The notes: generated by a model not told the origin, from the sequence alone. A stretch of DNA of 38,558 nt from Pseudomonadota bacterium (GCA_022361175.1 JAKSBN010000469.1:1-38558), one strand, 5' to 3'. Positions 1 through 10,638 are shown, counted from the first letter of the stretch. Translations and numbers: made by a program.

Positions 1-112
1 GCCGCCTGGGTGCGCAGCAGCACACCGGCCAGCACTGCGGTCGCCGTCGCCGTGATGAGTGCCAGACTGACGAGAACTTCGGCCTGGACACCGCCAGCGC
101 GGCGGCGCGCGG

Positions 113-116
<4 letters not shown>
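1..116 (-). CDS. Partial prepilin-like protein, N-terminus only
   Basis: Only the first 38 codons lie in the window; the gene continues leftward past base 1. The GTG start overlaps the pilR stop by 4 bases (GTGA), the same coupling seen at pilS/pilR. The N-terminus has an arginine-rich leader (TARRRAG), then a Gly followed by GVQAE and about 20 hydrophobic residues. Cleavage after the first Gly of the GG pair would put Glu at position +5, as in type IV prepilins cut by PilD. The familiar FTLIE core is not kept, so this is a divergent minor pilin or pseudopilin at best; a plain signal anchor is the alternative. In Myxococcus and Geobacter pilA follows pilR, which makes a pilin-related gene here plausible. 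Confidence 0.5.
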
Positions 117-1500
<1,384 letters not shown>

Positions 1501-1504
<4 letters not shown>

Positions 1505-3237
1505 GAGTTCGCCTCCCTCGTGGGGAGACGGACTCGGAAGACCGTGCCCTTCCCGGGATCGCTCTCGACGTCGAGAGTCGCGCCGTGGCCCTGGATGATC
1601 CGATGTGCAGTGGCCAAGCCCAGCCCCGTTCCCTCTCTCTTGGTCGTGAAGAACGGCTCGAAGATGCGCGCCCTCACATCCGGCGGAATCCCCGGCCCGG
1701 TGTCCGAGACGGAGATCTCCACCCACTCGCCGCCCAATTCGGCCTCTTCTGCTGTGCTGGCGTTTCGGCCCGCCGGGGAACCGTCTTGAGCTGCGGCCGT
1801 GACCGACTCCACGACGAGACCGAGCCGGCCTTCCTCCTCCATGGCCTGGACGCCGTTGAGACACAGGTTCCACAGGATCTGACGCAGCTGTCCGGGGTCG
1901 ACGTCCACTTCCAAGTCGGGCGGACACGCGCAGTCGAACTCGATGTCCGGAGGCAGCACGGCCTGCAGCAGCTTCGTGACCTCGGCCACCACCTCCGACA
2001 CCTGGATCCGCTCCTTGTGGATGGGGCTCGGCTTCGCGTAGCGCAGGAAGTCCGAGATCAGCCGATTCAGCCGGTCGGTCTCCCGCACGGCGATGTCCAT
2101 CAAGCGGGTCGCCTCTTCGGGCATCTCGTTGTCGAGCGTGCCGCCGCGCAGAATCTGGACGGAGCCGGAGATGGAGGCCAGCGGATTTCGAATCTCGTGG
2201 GCAATCTTGGCCGCCAGCTCACCCACCGCCGCCAGCCGTTCCGACCGCCGCAGGTCCTGCTCCATGGCCACCACGCGGGTCACGTCCTGGAAGATGATGA
2301 CATGGCCGTGCTCCGCTCCTCCCGCGTCCCGAAGAATCGACGCGGCCAGTCCCAGGTGGAGGCTCTCCTCCCTCCGGTTCACGAAGAGCATACGACTCCG
2401 CAGCGTCCGCTCCGGATCGTCTCGAGACGGGCGCCCCAGCGTCAATGCCCGAACTCCGGGGATCACCTCGTCCACGTCGACCCCGACGGCTTCCACCGCC
2501 GTCCAGCCGGTAATGCGCTCCGCCTCTGGATTGAACGACGTGATCTGTCCGGCGCGATCGGTCGTCAACAGCCCGCTCATGATGCTGTCGACCGTCCGCG
2601 TGTGGAGCTCCCGCAGGCGGCGCATCTCGCTGTCGCTTCGCACCAGCGCGAGGTTCTTGGCGCGCAGCTCCTGGGCCAGCACGCTGGCCAGGATGCCGAC
2701 CAGGAAGAACGCTCCCGCCTGGACCCCCCAGATTCCCAGCTTCACCTCGAGCGGGCGCTCCGCCTGGTCCGCCAACCCCGGCAGCCACTCGGCCAGTGGA
2801 GCGAAGACCACAAGGCCGTATCCCAGAGCGCACAGAGAGGCCGCGCCCAGGGCTCCCGGCCGCTCGTAGAGAATGGCGCCGTAGAGGCTCACCAGCACGT
2901 AGAGGAACGCAAACACCGAGTGCACGCCGCCGGAGAAGATCACCAGCGACGTCACGATGACCGCGTCCATCGCCAGCTGCACCGAGGCGAACACGCCCGG
3001 ACGCTCGATGCGCCCGTAGACGGCCCCGGACAGCGCAGTCGCCAGGAAGGCGAAGGCGAGACTCAGGTAGAGGCCCTGCTCCTCGATCTTGCCGAGCTCG
3101 TGGCCGATGCCGTCCAGGCCCAGCACCATGCCGAAGCTGGCCAGCGAGAACAGGAGCCTCGCGAACATCAGCCACAGCAGGCGGGTGCGCGTACGCGGGT
3201 CGTACCGAAGCGCGACCTGCTCGCCGACCTTCTCCAC
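1501..3237 (-). CDS. pilS: PilS, membrane sensor histidine kinase
   Basis: The 578-residue kinase has about six transmembrane segments in residues 20-190, as PilS does. A PAS domain follows (about 210-325), then a HisKA domain with phospho-acceptor H347 in the motif AHEIRNPLASI. The C-terminal ATPase domain has the G boxes DTGPGIPPD and GTGLGLATAHRI. In Pseudomonas, PilS senses PilA in the inner membrane and controls PilR phosphorylation. The gene lies 23 bases after pilC and is coupled to pilR by a 4-base overlap. A stretch rich in Ala, Glu and Gly within the ATPase domain (about 490-520) looks like a surface insertion. Confidence 0.94.
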
Positions 3238-3260
3238 TGGGCCCCCTCCAGCGGTTCTCG

Positions 3261-4475
3261 TCAGCCCACGGCCTCGGCGATCTTGAAGATGGGCAGATAC
3301 ATGGCGATCAGGATGGTTCCGATCGAACCGCCCAAGAACACCATCATCATCGGCTCCAGCATGGCCGTTAGCGCCCCGACCGCTGCATCCACTTCGTCAT
3401 CGTAGAAGTCCGCGATCTTGGAGAGCATCGTCTCCATCGCACCGGCCTCCTCACCGACGCCGATCATCTGGACCACCATGGGGGGGAACACGGCGGACTC
3501 CTCCAGAGGCTCCACCATGGTCTTGCCTTCGGAGATGGCGGCTCGGGTCCGCATCAGCTCCTCTTCGATCACCATGTTCCCGGCCGTCTTGGCCACGATC
3601 TCCAGCGCGTCCAGGATCGGGACGCCGCTCGCGATCATCGTGCTGAGCGTTCGCGAGAAGCGCGCCACCGCCACCTTGCGCAGCAGATCGCCGAAGACCG
3701 GCAGCTTGAGCATCAGCGCGTCCGTCTGGTAGCGGAAGGACAGACTCCGCTTGCGTGCCTGACCGAAACCCACGACCGCAGACACCGCGGCGATCAGCAT
3801 GTAGCCCACGTAGGCCTGCAGCCAGTGGCTGAGGTTCACCACCATCTGCGTCGGCCCGGGCAGCTCGCCGCCGAAGTCGGCGAACATCTTCTCGAAGACG
3901 GGAATCACCTTCACCAGCAACAGGACGATCACCGCGATCGAAACCGTGATCACGGTGACCGGATAGACCATCGCGCCCTTGACCTGGCTCGCGAGTTTGT
4001 CCGCCTTCTCCAGGTAGGAGGCCAGGCGGTTCAGGATCGTATCCAGGATACCACCCACCTCGCCGGCAGCGACCAGGTTCACATAGAGGTTGTCGAAGAC
4101 CTTCGGGTGCTTGGCGAGCGACTCCGCGAAGGTCGCACCCTGCTCGACATCCGACTTCACTTCCAGAATGACGCGCTTGAGCGCGGGATTGTCGGCGTTG
4201 TTCCCGAGGATTGTCAGGCACTGCACCAACGGCAGACCGGCGTCGATCATGGTGGCGAACTGCCGGGTGAAGATCACCAGCTCCTTGGTCTTCACCTTCG
4301 TCGACTGCAGGAACGGGAAGATGTCTTCCACGTTCTTGGGCTTCGACTTCACCTTGGTGGGCATGAGGCCCTGGGCCCGAAGCTGAGCCTGCACGGCGGC
4401 CTCGTTCACCGCCTCCATGTCGCCCTTCTTCGTGGATCCCTGTCGGGTCTTGGCTTCCCAGACATAGACCGCCAT
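3261..4475 (-). CDS. pilC: PilC, type IV pilus inner-membrane platform protein
   Basis: PilC is the platform protein that couples the PilB and PilT motors to pilus growth and retraction. The product (404 residues) has the two tandem T2SSF domains of the family. The first includes the conserved stretch LVAAGEVGGILD and the second IGVGEEAGAMETML. About three transmembrane helices are visible, near residues 170-195, 220-240 and at the C-terminus. I chose the ATG at 4475 because a G-rich Shine-Dalgarno run (GGGGGTGAGG) precedes it. A GTG three codons upstream (4484) is possible. The gene lies 51 bases after pilT and 23 bases before pilS. Confidence 0.95.
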   Translation of the reverse strand: MAVYVWEAKTRQGSTKKGDMEAVNEAAVQAQLRAQGLMPTKVKSKPKNVEDIFPFLQSTKVKTKELVIFTRQFATMIDAGLPLVQCLTILGNNADNPALKRVILEVKSDVEQGATFAESLAKHPKVFDNLYVNLVAAGEVGGILDTILNRLASYLEKADKLASQVKGAMVYPVTVITVSIAVIVLLLVKVIPVFEKMFADFGGELPGPTQMVVNLSHWLQAYVGYMLIAAVSAVVGFGQARKRSLSFRYQTDALMLKLPVFGDLLRKVAVARFSRTLSTMIASGVPILDALEIVAKTAGNMVIEEELMRTRAAISEGKTMVEPLEESAVFPPMVVQMIGVGEEAGAMETMLSKIADFYDDEVDAAVGALTAMLEPMMMVFLGGSIGTILIAMYLPIFKIAEAVG

Positions 4476-4526
4476 CGTCCTCACCCCCTGCCCTGCCCGC
4501 GCAAACGCCCGGGCCGATGCTCGAAC

Positions 4527-5624
4527 CTAGGCGCGTGCCTTCTTCGACGGCTGCGGCACCCCCGCCTGACCGATCAAGTTTCGGAACTCCTCGACGTCGG
4601 GACTGCGCCCCTCCGCGTCCTCGCGCGAGACCAGCCTCCGCTGGAACAGCGCCGCCAGCGACTGGTTCATGGTCTGCATCCCGAACTTGTCCTGGCCGAT
4701 CTGCATCTGCGAGTACATCTGGTGAATCTTGTCTTCGCGGATCAGGTTCCGGATCGCCTGGTTGGGAACCATCACCTCGAGCGACAACACCCGCCCGGGG
4801 CCGTTGGCCCTCGGCATCAGCGTCTGGCACATCACGCCCTCGAGCACGAACGAGAGCTGCTGCCGGATCTGCGACTGCTGGTACGGGGGAAACACGTCCA
4901 CGATCCGGTTGATGGTCTGCACGGCCGAGTTGGTGTGCAGCGTCGCGAAGGCCAGGTGGCCGGTCTCCGACACCGTGAGCGCGGCCTCGATGGTCTCCAG
5001 GTCGCGAAGCTCGCCGATGAGCACCACGTCGGGGTCCTGGCGCAGAATGTATTTGAGCGCGTTCTTGAAGCTGTCCGTGTCGGCTCCCACTTCGCGCTGG
5101 TTCACGACGCAGCCCTTGTGGGGATGCAGGTATTCGATCGGATCCTCGATCGTGACGATGTGCTCGCTGCGCTCCTGGTTGATCCGGTCAATGATGCTGG
5201 CCAGCGTCGTCGACTTGCCCGAGCCGGTGGGACCGGTCACCAGGATCAGGCCGTTCGGCTTGCGCGCGAGCTCGGGCACCACCGGCGGCAGGTTCAGCTC
5301 CTCGAAGGACTTGATCTTGAACGGAATGGCCCGGAACGCCCCCGCCACGTTGCCGCGCTGAATGAAGATGTTGCCGCGGAAGCGCGACAGCTTCTGCACG
5401 CTGAACGAGAGGTCGAGCTCGTTGTTCTCCTCGAAGCGGTGCTTCTGCGCGTCCGTCAGGACCGAGTAGCAGAGCTGCTTCGTCTCCTGGGGAGAGAGCG
5501 GCTGCATCTTGAGCGGATGCAGCTTGCCGTCGATCCGGAGCTGGGGCGCCGTGCCGGTCGTAATGTGGAGATCGCTCGCGCCCTTTTCGATCATGGCCTT
5601 GAGCAGCTGGTGCATGTTCGCCAT
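4527..5624 (-). CDS. pilT: PilT, pilus retraction ATPase
   Basis: PilT is the hexameric cytoplasmic ATPase that depolymerises the pilus and powers twitching. The 365-residue product has the N-terminal PAS-like domain (SDLHITTG), Walker A at residues 131-139 (GPTGSGKST) and the Asp/His boxes around the catalytic glutamate (EDPIEYLH and RQDPDVVLIGELRD). It also has the C-terminal AIRNLIRE motif that is diagnostic of PilT and needed for retraction. The length is that of standard PilT. It starts 13 bases after the pilB stop with a GGAA Shine-Dalgarno and is clearly in one transcript with pilB and pilC. The C-terminal tail is charged (PSKKARA). Confidence 0.96.
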   Translation of the reverse strand: MANMHQLLKAMIEKGASDLHITTGTAPQLRIDGKLHPLKMQPLSPQETKQLCYSVLTDAQKHRFEENNELDLSFSVQKLSRFRGNIFIQRGNVAGAFRAIPFKIKSFEELNLPPVVPELARKPNGLILVTGPTGSGKSTTLASIIDRINQERSEHIVTIEDPIEYLHPHKGCVVNQREVGADTDSFKNALKYILRQDPDVVLIGELRDLETIEAALTVSETGHLAFATLHTNSAVQTINRIVDVFPPYQQSQIRQQLSFVLEGVMCQTLMPRANGPGRVLSLEVMVPNQAIRNLIREDKIHQMYSQMQIGQDKFGMQTMNQSLAALFQRRLVSREDAEGRSPDVEEFRNLIGQAGVPQPSKKARA

Positions 5625-5637
5625 CGGTGGTTCCGGC

Positions 5638-7341
5638 CTACTCGTTGTCCGAGGCGGACACGCGGAACACCTCGGAGAGTGTGGTCACGCCTTCGCGGAC
5701 CTTGTTGAGCGAGCTGCGGCGCAGGGTGCTGAGGCCGCCGCGAATGGCCTCGCGCTTGATCTCGAGAGCGGAGGCGCCGTTCAATACGAACTCCTTGAGC
5801 TCGTCGGTAATCTCCATCACCTCGTAGATGGCGACTCGGCCCTTGAATCCGGTCTCCGAGCAGTCGGAGCATCCCCCGCCCTTGACCGGCGTGAGGCCCC
5901 GGGCCTCGTCTTCCGACATGCCGGCCTCGACCAGCTCCTCCGTGGTAACCTCCGGATCGGTTTCCTTGCAGTTCTCGCAGATCCGGCGCGCGAGGCGCTG
6001 GGCGACGATGCAGTTGACCGAGGAAGCCACCAAGAACGGCTCAATACCCATGTTCAAGAGGCGGTTGATCGTCGACGGGGCGTCGTTCGTATGGAGGGTC
6101 GAGAGCACCATGTGCCCCGTGAGCGCGGCCTTCACGGCGATCTCGGCGGTTTCAAAGTCGCGAATCTCACCGACCATGATGATGTCCGGGTCCTGGCGAA
6201 GGAAAGACCGCAACGCTGCCGCGAAGTTGAGCCCGATGTCGTCGTGCATCTGGCACTGGTTGATGCCGGCCAGGTTGAACTCCACCGGATCCTCGGCCGT
6301 CGAGATGTTCTCCGTCGTCTTGTTGAGTTCGGCCAGGCCCGAGTAGAGCGTCGTGGTCTTGCCCGATCCCGTGGGCCCGGTCACGAGTACCATGCCGTAG
6401 GGGCGGTGGATGCAGTCCTTGAAGACCGCGAGCTGCGGTTCCTCGAAGCCGAGCTTCGTCATGTCAAGCTGGAGATTGGACTTGTCCAGGAGCCGGAGTA
6501 CGACCTTCTCGCCGAACAGCGTCGGCAGAACCGAGACGCGGAAGTCCATCTCCTGCCCGCGTCCGAGTTTCAGCTTGATGCGGCCGTCCTGGGGCAGACG
6601 CCGCTCGGCGATGTCGAGTTGCGACATGATCTTGATGCGCGACGTGATGGCGTTGCGAAGTTTGAGAGGCGGTTTCATCACCTCGTAGAGAACGCCGTCG
6701 ATCCGGTATCGGACCCGAAATTCCTTCTCGTAGGGTTCGATGTGGATGTCCGACGTTTCGCGCTTGATGGCGTCCGTCAGGATCAGGTTCACGAGCTTGA
6801 CGACCGGCGCGTCCTCGGCGTCGGTCTTGAGCGCCGTCAGGTCGATGTCGTCCTCGTCCTGGAGGACGTCGATGTCGGAGTCGTCGAAGTCCGACATCAC
6901 GTCGTCGAGCGACGTGGCCTGGTCGTAGTACTTGTCGATGCAACGCCGGATGGCCTCCTCGGCGGCCACCACCGCCTGGACGTTGTATCCGGTCAGGAAC
7001 TTGATGTCGTCGAGCGCGAAGATGTTCGAGGGGTCGGCCGTCGCCAGGATCAGCGTGGAGCCGGCGCGATTCACCGGGATCACGGTGTGCTTGGTGGCGA
7101 CGCTCTCGGGGATGAGCTGAATGACCTCGGGCTCGATCTCGAAGTCGTCGAGATTGATGGACGGAACGCCGTATTGGTTGGAGACGAAGTCTTGGAGGTC
7201 GGACTCCTCCATGAACCCCAGCTTGGTGATCTGGGCGCCCAACCGGCCGCCCTTGTCGGACGACTCCTCGCGCGCCTTCTGGAGCTGCTCCGGGGTGAGC
7301 AGGTTCCTTTTGACCAGCAGCTCACCAATGCGTTCGTTCAC
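5638..7341 (-). CDS. pilB: PilB, pilus extension ATPase
   Basis: PilB is the GspE/PilB-family ATPase that drives pilus assembly. The 567-residue product starts at GTG 7341, which has a strong AGGAGG Shine-Dalgarno 6 bases upstream; the frame stays open for 17 more codons but without a site. The N-terminal MshEN-like region carries two consecutive copies of the RLG-type motif (RIGELLVKRNLLTPEQL and RLGAQITKLGFMEESDL), the pattern that binds c-di-GMP in MshE and many PilB proteins. The ATPase core has Walker A GPTGSGKTTTLY and RQDPDIIMVGEIRD. Two CxxC pairs (CENC and CSDC) form the usual zinc site. The 146-base upstream gap contains hairpins. Confidence 0.96.
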   Translation of the reverse strand: MNERIGELLVKRNLLTPEQLQKAREESSDKGGRLGAQITKLGFMEESDLQDFVSNQYGVPSINLDDFEIEPEVIQLIPESVATKHTVIPVNRAGSTLILATADPSNIFALDDIKFLTGYNVQAVVAAEEAIRRCIDKYYDQATSLDDVMSDFDDSDIDVLQDEDDIDLTALKTDAEDAPVVKLVNLILTDAIKRETSDIHIEPYEKEFRVRYRIDGVLYEVMKPPLKLRNAITSRIKIMSQLDIAERRLPQDGRIKLKLGRGQEMDFRVSVLPTLFGEKVVLRLLDKSNLQLDMTKLGFEEPQLAVFKDCIHRPYGMVLVTGPTGSGKTTTLYSGLAELNKTTENISTAEDPVEFNLAGINQCQMHDDIGLNFAAALRSFLRQDPDIIMVGEIRDFETAEIAVKAALTGHMVLSTLHTNDAPSTINRLLNMGIEPFLVASSVNCIVAQRLARRICENCKETDPEVTTEELVEAGMSEDEARGLTPVKGGGCSDCSETGFKGRVAIYEVMEITDELKEFVLNGASALEIKREAIRGGLSTLRRSSLNKVREGVTTLSEVFRVSASDNE

Positions 7342-7398
7342 AGGGTCCCTCCTGGCGACCCCCCTTTCCGGGGAGCGTCGAGGCGCGGCCACCCAACC

Positions 7399-7420
7399 GG
7401 ACTCCGCGGTGCAGGAGTCC
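7399..7420 (-). repeat. Hairpin in the pilB 5' leader
   Basis: A 7-base perfect stem, GGACTCC paired with GGAGTCC around an 8-base loop, lies about 58-79 bases upstream of the pilB GTG. A second short C4/G4 hairpin sits between it and the start. There is no U-tract, so neither looks like a terminator. They may be leader structure affecting pilB translation or mRNA stability. I looked for a GEMM (c-di-GMP) riboswitch here and did not find its conserved core. Confidence 0.45.
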
Positions 7421-7487
7421 TACCCGCCCCCGCGCCGGGGCGTTGCGAACACACAGCACACAGCGAAAGCCGTGTTGGCTCGGTGGG

Positions 7488-8582
7488 TTATCGGCGCGCC
7501 GTTGTGGGATCTTTACCAGGGGCGCGCGTGATCTCTGCCAGCGAGATGCCGCCAAAGCGCAGAACGGCAACACCGTTGCCTACGAAGCTGATCCAGAAGA
7601 CGAACCAGACCAGTGCGCCCATGGCGAGCGCGGTAGCGCCGTCGACTCCAAAGCGCTCCAGAACCTCGACGAAGGCCAGCTGGTAGGGGCCCACGAAGCC
7701 GGGCGCCGACGGGATGGCCACGGCCACGCCCAGGGCCGCCAGCATGATCCAGGCCGTCGCCAGCGTCTCCGTCCAGGTGCCCAGTTCGAGACCGAAGGCC
7801 GCGAACGCCACCCAGAGTGGGATCACGGAGCAGATCAGCCAAATCGAGACCGAGTGCAGCGCGATCCAGAAGAGGTGAGAGCCGCCGCGGAGAGCCCCCA
7901 GGCCGTTGGCAAACCCCCTCACCAGGCCCTCGATCCGGTCGGCCCAGCGGGTGGGCAGCGGGCGGGCCAGGCCGTGGATCAGCGCGATGACGGGCTCGGG
8001 TGCCACGCGCAGGACCACGAGACCCACCAGCGGGACGAGCGCCACGGGCAGCAGCAGCGTCGCCCCCAGCTCCAGCATCCCCCCGGCATTGGAGCTTCGG
8101 CCCACGTAGGCGAGGCCGCCCACCGCGATCAGCAGCACGGTGATCGTGTCCAGGACCCGCTCGACCACCACGGTTCCCACCACCGCCGCCAGCGAGCATC
8201 CGCTTTCCCGCGCCAGATACCAGGAACGCACGAACTCGCCGATGCGGAGCGGGACCAGGTTGTTCACCAGGAAGCCGATCGAGGTGGCGCGAAACAGCGC
8301 GGGCATCGGGATCGCGCCCAGGGGTTCGGTCAGGTGGCGCCACCGCAGCGCCCGAAAATAAATGCTGGCCACGTAGGCCGGCACCGAGCCCGCGATCAGC
8401 CATCCGAGCTTCACGTCGGCCAGAGCCTGGCGCAGGTCCTCGAACGGCACGTCCCGCGCCGCCAACCACAGGCACAGCACTGTGATGGCGACACTCAGCC
8501 ACACGCGCCAGTCCCGCCACGCGGGAGTGGCGCGCTGCGAAGCGGCCACGGGCTCTGCCCGGGAGTCGGCGGCGTCGCTCAC
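7488..8582 (-). CDS. Flippase-like integral membrane protein (LPG synthase TM / AglD family)
   Basis: The 364-residue protein has about eight hydrophobic segments and the motifs of the UPF0104/AglD/MprF transmembrane family. These include YVASIYFRALRWRHL, the conserved NNLVPLRIGEFVRSWYLARE, a VVVERVLDTITVLL helix, and a C-terminal PSAPGFVGPYQLAFVEVLE. Members are thought to flip lipid-linked substrates or phospholipids, but the substrate here cannot be read from sequence. No catalytic MprF domain is attached. The GTG start overlaps the ribF stop by 4 bases, so it is co-translated with ribF. It precedes pilB by 146 bases. The polar N-terminal 20 residues are probably cytoplasmic. Confidence 0.85.
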   Translation of the reverse strand: MSDAADSRAEPVAASQRATPAWRDWRVWLSVAITVLCLWLAARDVPFEDLRQALADVKLGWLIAGSVPAYVASIYFRALRWRHLTEPLGAIPMPALFRATSIGFLVNNLVPLRIGEFVRSWYLARESGCSLAAVVGTVVVERVLDTITVLLIAVGGLAYVGRSSNAGGMLELGATLLLPVALVPLVGLVVLRVAPEPVIALIHGLARPLPTRWADRIEGLVRGFANGLGALRGGSHLFWIALHSVSIWLICSVIPLWVAFAAFGLELGTWTETLATAWIMLAALGVAVAIPSAPGFVGPYQLAFVEVLERFGVDGATALAMGALVWFVFWISFVGNGVAVLRFGGISLAEITRAPGKDPTTARR

Positions 8583-9529
8583 GGCGCGTCCAGGAGCGCG
8601 CGGGCGGCTTCCACGTCGCGCCCGATCTGCTCCCGCAGCGCGTCCACGTCGGGAAACCGGCGCTCGGCCCGAATGCGGTGCTCGAACGTGAGCTCGACCC
8701 GACGCCCGTAGACGTCGCCGTCGAAGTCCAAGAGGTGAGCTTCGGCCACGAGGCCCCGCGCGTCCTCAAACGTCGGGCGCTGGCCGACGTTGGTGACGGC
8801 TCGGGCGCGCGTGCCGGCGGCGGGTTCTCCCTCGCCCAAGAAGACGAGCGTCCCGGCGTAGACGCCTCCCGCCGGCAAGACCTCGTTCTCGGGCGCCAGG
8901 TTGGCCGTGGGGAACCCGAGCCCGCGCCCGCGCCGGTCCCCGACGACGACTTCGCCGCGTACGGCAAACGGCCGCCCCAGCAGCTGCGCCGCCTCCTCCA
9001 CGGACCCCTGACCCAGCAGGTCGCGAATGCGTGTGGAGTTGACGTCGCGACCGTCGACCGTGACTTCCGGGATGATCGTCACCGCGAAGCCGAGGCGCGG
9101 GCCCATCTCCGTCAACACGCGCATCGAGCCCTCGCGGTCGCGACCGAAGTGGAAGTCGTACCCAACGTACACCTCGAGCGGACGGATGCGTTCGTGGATG
9201 TAGCGCTGGACGAACTCCTCCGCGGTCGTCTCTCGAAACTGGGTCGTGAACGGTTCGACGATGGCCACGTCGACGCCGATCTGTTCCAGCAGCTCCAGCT
9301 TCTGCTCCAGCGTGGTCAGCAAACCGGGCGCCTTGTCGGGCTGCAGCACCTTTCGGGGATGTGGATCGAACGTGTACACGACCACTTCGCCGGAGTGGGC
9401 GCGCGCGCGTTCGATCACCGTCTGCATGATGGCGCGATGTCCGACGTGCAGGCCGTCGAAGTTCCCGATGGTGAGCACGGGACGCTCGAGCCGACGGCTC
9501 AGCAGAGCGCTCCCCGGCACGTACTCCAA
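8579..9529 (-). CDS. ribF: RibF, bifunctional riboflavin kinase / FAD synthetase
   Basis: RibF converts riboflavin to FMN and then FAD. The N-terminal FAD synthetase half has the nucleotidyltransferase motif IGNFDGLHVGHRAIM and YVGYDFHFGRDREG. The C-terminal riboflavin kinase half has the phosphate loop GRGLGFPTANL and the closing helix RFPDVDALREQIGRD. I chose the TTG at 9529 (316 residues, the usual family length) because GGGGAG lies 7 bases before it and the start stays clear of the divergent lptG. A GTG at 9565 would overlap lptG and has no site. It is coupled downstream to the flippase gene by a 4-base overlap. Confidence 0.92.
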   Translation of the reverse strand: MEYVPGSALLSRRLERPVLTIGNFDGLHVGHRAIMQTVIERARAHSGEVVVYTFDPHPRKVLQPDKAPGLLTTLEQKLELLEQIGVDVAIVEPFTTQFRETTAEEFVQRYIHERIRPLEVYVGYDFHFGRDREGSMRVLTEMGPRLGFAVTIIPEVTVDGRDVNSTRIRDLLGQGSVEEAAQLLGRPFAVRGEVVVGDRRGRGLGFPTANLAPENEVLPAGGVYAGTLVFLGEGEPAAGTRARAVTNVGQRPTFEDARGLVAEAHLLDFDGDVYGRRVELTFEHRIRAERRFPDVDALREQIGRDVEAARALLDAP

Positions 9530-9538
9530 TGCTAGACT
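9530..9538 (+). promoter_or_regulatory. Extended -10 promoter of lptG, probably leaderless
   Basis: TGCTAGACT matches an extended -10 element (TG-n-TAnnnT). Its last base is 6 bases from the lptG GTG, so transcription would begin at or next to the start codon. There is no -35 match and no Shine-Dalgarno in the six intervening bases (CCCCTC). The same arrangement recurs upstream of anmK and of the methyltransferase starting at 32372. Confidence 0.5.
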
Positions 9539-9544
9539 CCCCTC

Positions 9545-10618
9545 GTGCGCATCCTGTCGCGCCACTTCACCGCGCGCTTCCTGGCTCTGTTCGCCACCAT
9601 TCTCGCCGCCGCCAGCCTATCGGTCATGGTGGTCGAGATGCTGCTTCAGGCCGACGAGCTCCTCCAGGGAGAACAGGAGATCTCTGGCTGGCTCGGCTAT
9701 CTGGCCGTGCGGGTCCCATCCTACTATCTGCGCGATCTGCTCCCCGTAGCCGCGTTCGCGGCCGCCTTTCTGGTCGCGGGCCTCGCCGCCCGGAGTCACG
9801 AGGTGGCCGCCATCAAGGCGGGCGGCATCTCGCTCCACCGCCTCGCCCTGCCGATCCTGGCCGGGGCCGCCGGCGTCGCGCTGACGGGCTTCGTCGTCAA
9901 CGAGTCTTGGACACTGGAAGCGACCCGCCGCTGGCAACGCCTGGAGTCCCGCGGCGAGATCGAGTTTCGCCGTGGGTCGTTCTGGTACCACAGAGGCCGC
10001 ACCGTCTACAACGTGGTGAACGGGGACCGCGCCACGGAGACCCTTCGGGGGCTCGAAATTCTGGAACGGAACACCGACGGTCATCTGATCCGGCGCACCC
10101 AGGCCACTCGGGTGCAGCGCCACCCCGACGGCCACTGGCTGGCCCAGCACGCCGTGGTGCGGGACTTCGACCCGGGCCGTCCCGACGCGCCGCCGCGGAC
10201 GACGGTGCTCCGCGATCGCGAGCTGGTCGGGATGGGCGCGGAAGGCGACGCCCTGCTGGACGCCGACCCGGCCCTCCTGAGCCTGTTCGAGCTGCGCGAG
10301 TTCATCACCGCCCGGGCTCGCGCGGGCGACGCGGCGACGCGGTCCGTGGCGATTCTCCACGAACGCCTGGCAGAGCCCGTCACGACGCTGCTGCTGGTGC
10401 TGGTGGCCATCCCGCTCGGCCTCCGCGTGGAAGCGACCCGCTCGTTGGGACAACCGGCCCTGTTCGGCCTGTTGGCGCTGACCGCCTTCTTCGCGCTCCG
10501 GAGCGCGGGCTCGACCTTGGCGCACGGCGGCGTGGTCCCGCCCCTGTGGCCGCCCTGGACCCTGGCGAGCCTGCTGGCGGGCGCCGGGCTGCTCGCCCTC
10601 GCGCGCATGCCGCGCTGA
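9545..10618 (+). CDS. lptG: LptF/LptG family lipopolysaccharide export permease
   Basis: The 357-residue protein is a YjgP/YjgQ family permease. LptF and LptG are the membrane subunits of the LptBFG transporter that extracts LPS from the inner membrane. Three transmembrane helices lie at about residues 9-30, 55-80 and 95-118 with the family stretch VAAFAAAFLVAGLAARSHEV. A periplasmic jellyroll-like domain spans about 120-265, and three more helices follow at 275-350, starting HERLAEPVTTLLLVLVAIPLG. The AIKAGGIS coupling segment after helix 2 is typical. No second permease or lptB is adjacent, so choosing LptG over LptF is tentative. It is the only rightward gene in the first 18.7 kb and converges on hflC. 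Confidence 0.82.
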   Translation: MRILSRHFTARFLALFATILAAASLSVMVVEMLLQADELLQGEQEISGWLGYLAVRVPSYYLRDLLPVAAFAAAFLVAGLAARSHEVAAIKAGGISLHRLALPILAGAAGVALTGFVVNESWTLEATRRWQRLESRGEIEFRRGSFWYHRGRTVYNVVNGDRATETLRGLEILERNTDGHLIRRTQATRVQRHPDGHWLAQHAVVRDFDPGRPDAPPRTTVLRDRELVGMGAEGDALLDADPALLSLFELREFITARARAGDAATRSVAILHERLAEPVTTLLLVLVAIPLGLRVEATRSLGQPALFGLLALTAFFALRSAGSTLAHGGVVPPLWPPWTLASLLAGAGLLALARMPR

Positions 10619-10638
10619 CCGGCCCACGCGCGCGGCGA

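Noticed and set aside
1585..3405. Long open frame antisense to pilS
   Set aside because: Its translation is rich in His, Arg and Gln and has no family motif, while the opposite strand encodes an intact PilS. It is a GC-rich mirror frame.
7342..7487. Possible c-di-GMP riboswitch before pilB
   Set aside because: Hairpins are present, but the conserved GEMM core and tetraloop-receptor features are not.
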